Part shown: in pieces, positions 12,395 to 12,561 of the stretch | Position numbering within the stretch: the first letter of the stretch is position 1 | Layout of the letters: the number at the start of each line of letters is the position of its first letter | NCBI GenBank assembly: GCA_027021185.1 | Contig: JALUUU010000086.1 | Location: 1 to 12,561 of the forward strand | Reading direction: 5' to 3' | Length of the DNA: 12,561 bases | From: an archaeon | GTDB taxonomy: Archaea; Hydrothermarchaeota; Hydrothermarchaeia; Hydrothermarchaeales; JALUUU01 | Program-made: the position numbers and the translations under genes | The notes under the pieces: generated by a model | What the model was told of the DNA's origin: nothing | The model's database searches: none | The model's input: the letters and a program-made list of their open reading frames with translations, nothing else

Positions 12395-12561
12395 CTACAT
12401 CCCCATGCCGCCCATGCCGCCCATGTCACCCATGCCGGCACCTGGTCCTTCACCCTCGCCTTTGCCAAGGCCGCTGGCTGCGATGACGTCGTCTATCCTG
12501 AGGATCATCACCGCAACCTCGCTGGCGCTGTCGATGGCCTGGGTCTTGACTCTGAGAGGCT
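12395..12561 (-). CDS. Thermosome subunit, C-terminal end (partial)
   Basis: The 54 visible residues are the C-terminus of an archaeal group II chaperonin, which folds proteins inside a double-ring cage using ATP. The stretch VKTQAIDSASEVAVMILRID is the conserved equatorial-domain end, followed by DVIAAS. The Gly- and Met-rich tail contains repeated GGM units and closes with GGMGM. The start lies beyond the right edge of the window. Its TAG directly abuts the TAA of the HisA-like gene, which converges on it with no spacer. Which subunit (alpha, beta or other) cannot be told from the tail. Confidence 0.95.
   Translation of the reverse strand, partial: PLRVKTQAIDSASEVAVMILRIDDVIAASGLGKGEGEGPGAGMGDMGGMGGMGM

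Overview
The window is archaeal. The evidence is a thermosome C-terminus with a Gly-Gly-Met tail, the methanofuran enzyme MfnB, an archaeal-type RNase HII, a PAC2-family proteasome-chaperone-like protein, an archaeal HisA-like protein (COG1411 type), a tRNA-Thr interrupted by a short bulge-helix-bulge intron, tRNAs without encoded CCA, and promoters made of TATA elements about 25 nt before start codons with little or no leader. MfnB points to a methanogen or another archaeon with methanofuran-based C1 metabolism. I cannot name the genus from this sequence alone.

Layout. (1) 1-2878, plus strand: the 3' end of a tRNA-guanine transglycosylase whose zinc domain is of the bacterial (queuine/preQ1) type, overlapped by adenine deaminase (ade), then the membrane zinc protease HtpX. 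(2) 2875-5669, minus strand: a tight five-gene operon read as unknown 145-aa protein, 81-aa C2H2 zinc-finger protein, Ap4A-type Nudix hydrolase, MFS transporter, queH. The queH stop codon overlaps the htpX stop codon. (3) 5670-5993: an AT-rich spacer with a promoter, an inverted repeat and an intron-containing tRNA-Thr(UGU) on the minus strand. (4) 5994-8609: a PAC2 protein and rnhB (plus), meeting a MOT1-type molybdate transporter (minus). (5) 8723-9972, minus strand: no intact gene. The region holds the remains of one roughly 410-codon gene broken by at least seven frame changes and by a 15-bp tandem duplication that creates a stop codon. (6) 10084-10646: a bacteriohemerythrin (plus) and tRNA-Leu(CAA) (minus). 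(7) 10697-12561: a zinc-ribbon protein translationally coupled to mfnB (minus), a 31-bp divergent promoter region, the HisA-like gene (plus), and the end of a thermosome subunit (minus).

How the genes fit together. A bacterial-type Tgt and QueH lie within 3 kb of each other. QueH performs the last step of queuosine synthesis. Together they suggest that this archaeon makes or completes queuosine at tRNA position 34, in addition to the archaeosine usual in archaea. The MFS transporter between queH and the Nudix gene is then a candidate carrier for a queuosine precursor. MfnB makes the furan precursor of methanofuran. Its two neighbours, the zinc-ribbon and HisA-like proteins, are candidate partners of unknown function. 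The molybdate transporter would suit molybdenum enzymes such as formylmethanofuran dehydrogenase. All three convergent gene pairs end with stop codons that overlap or nearly touch, so the genome is compact here apart from the decayed gene.
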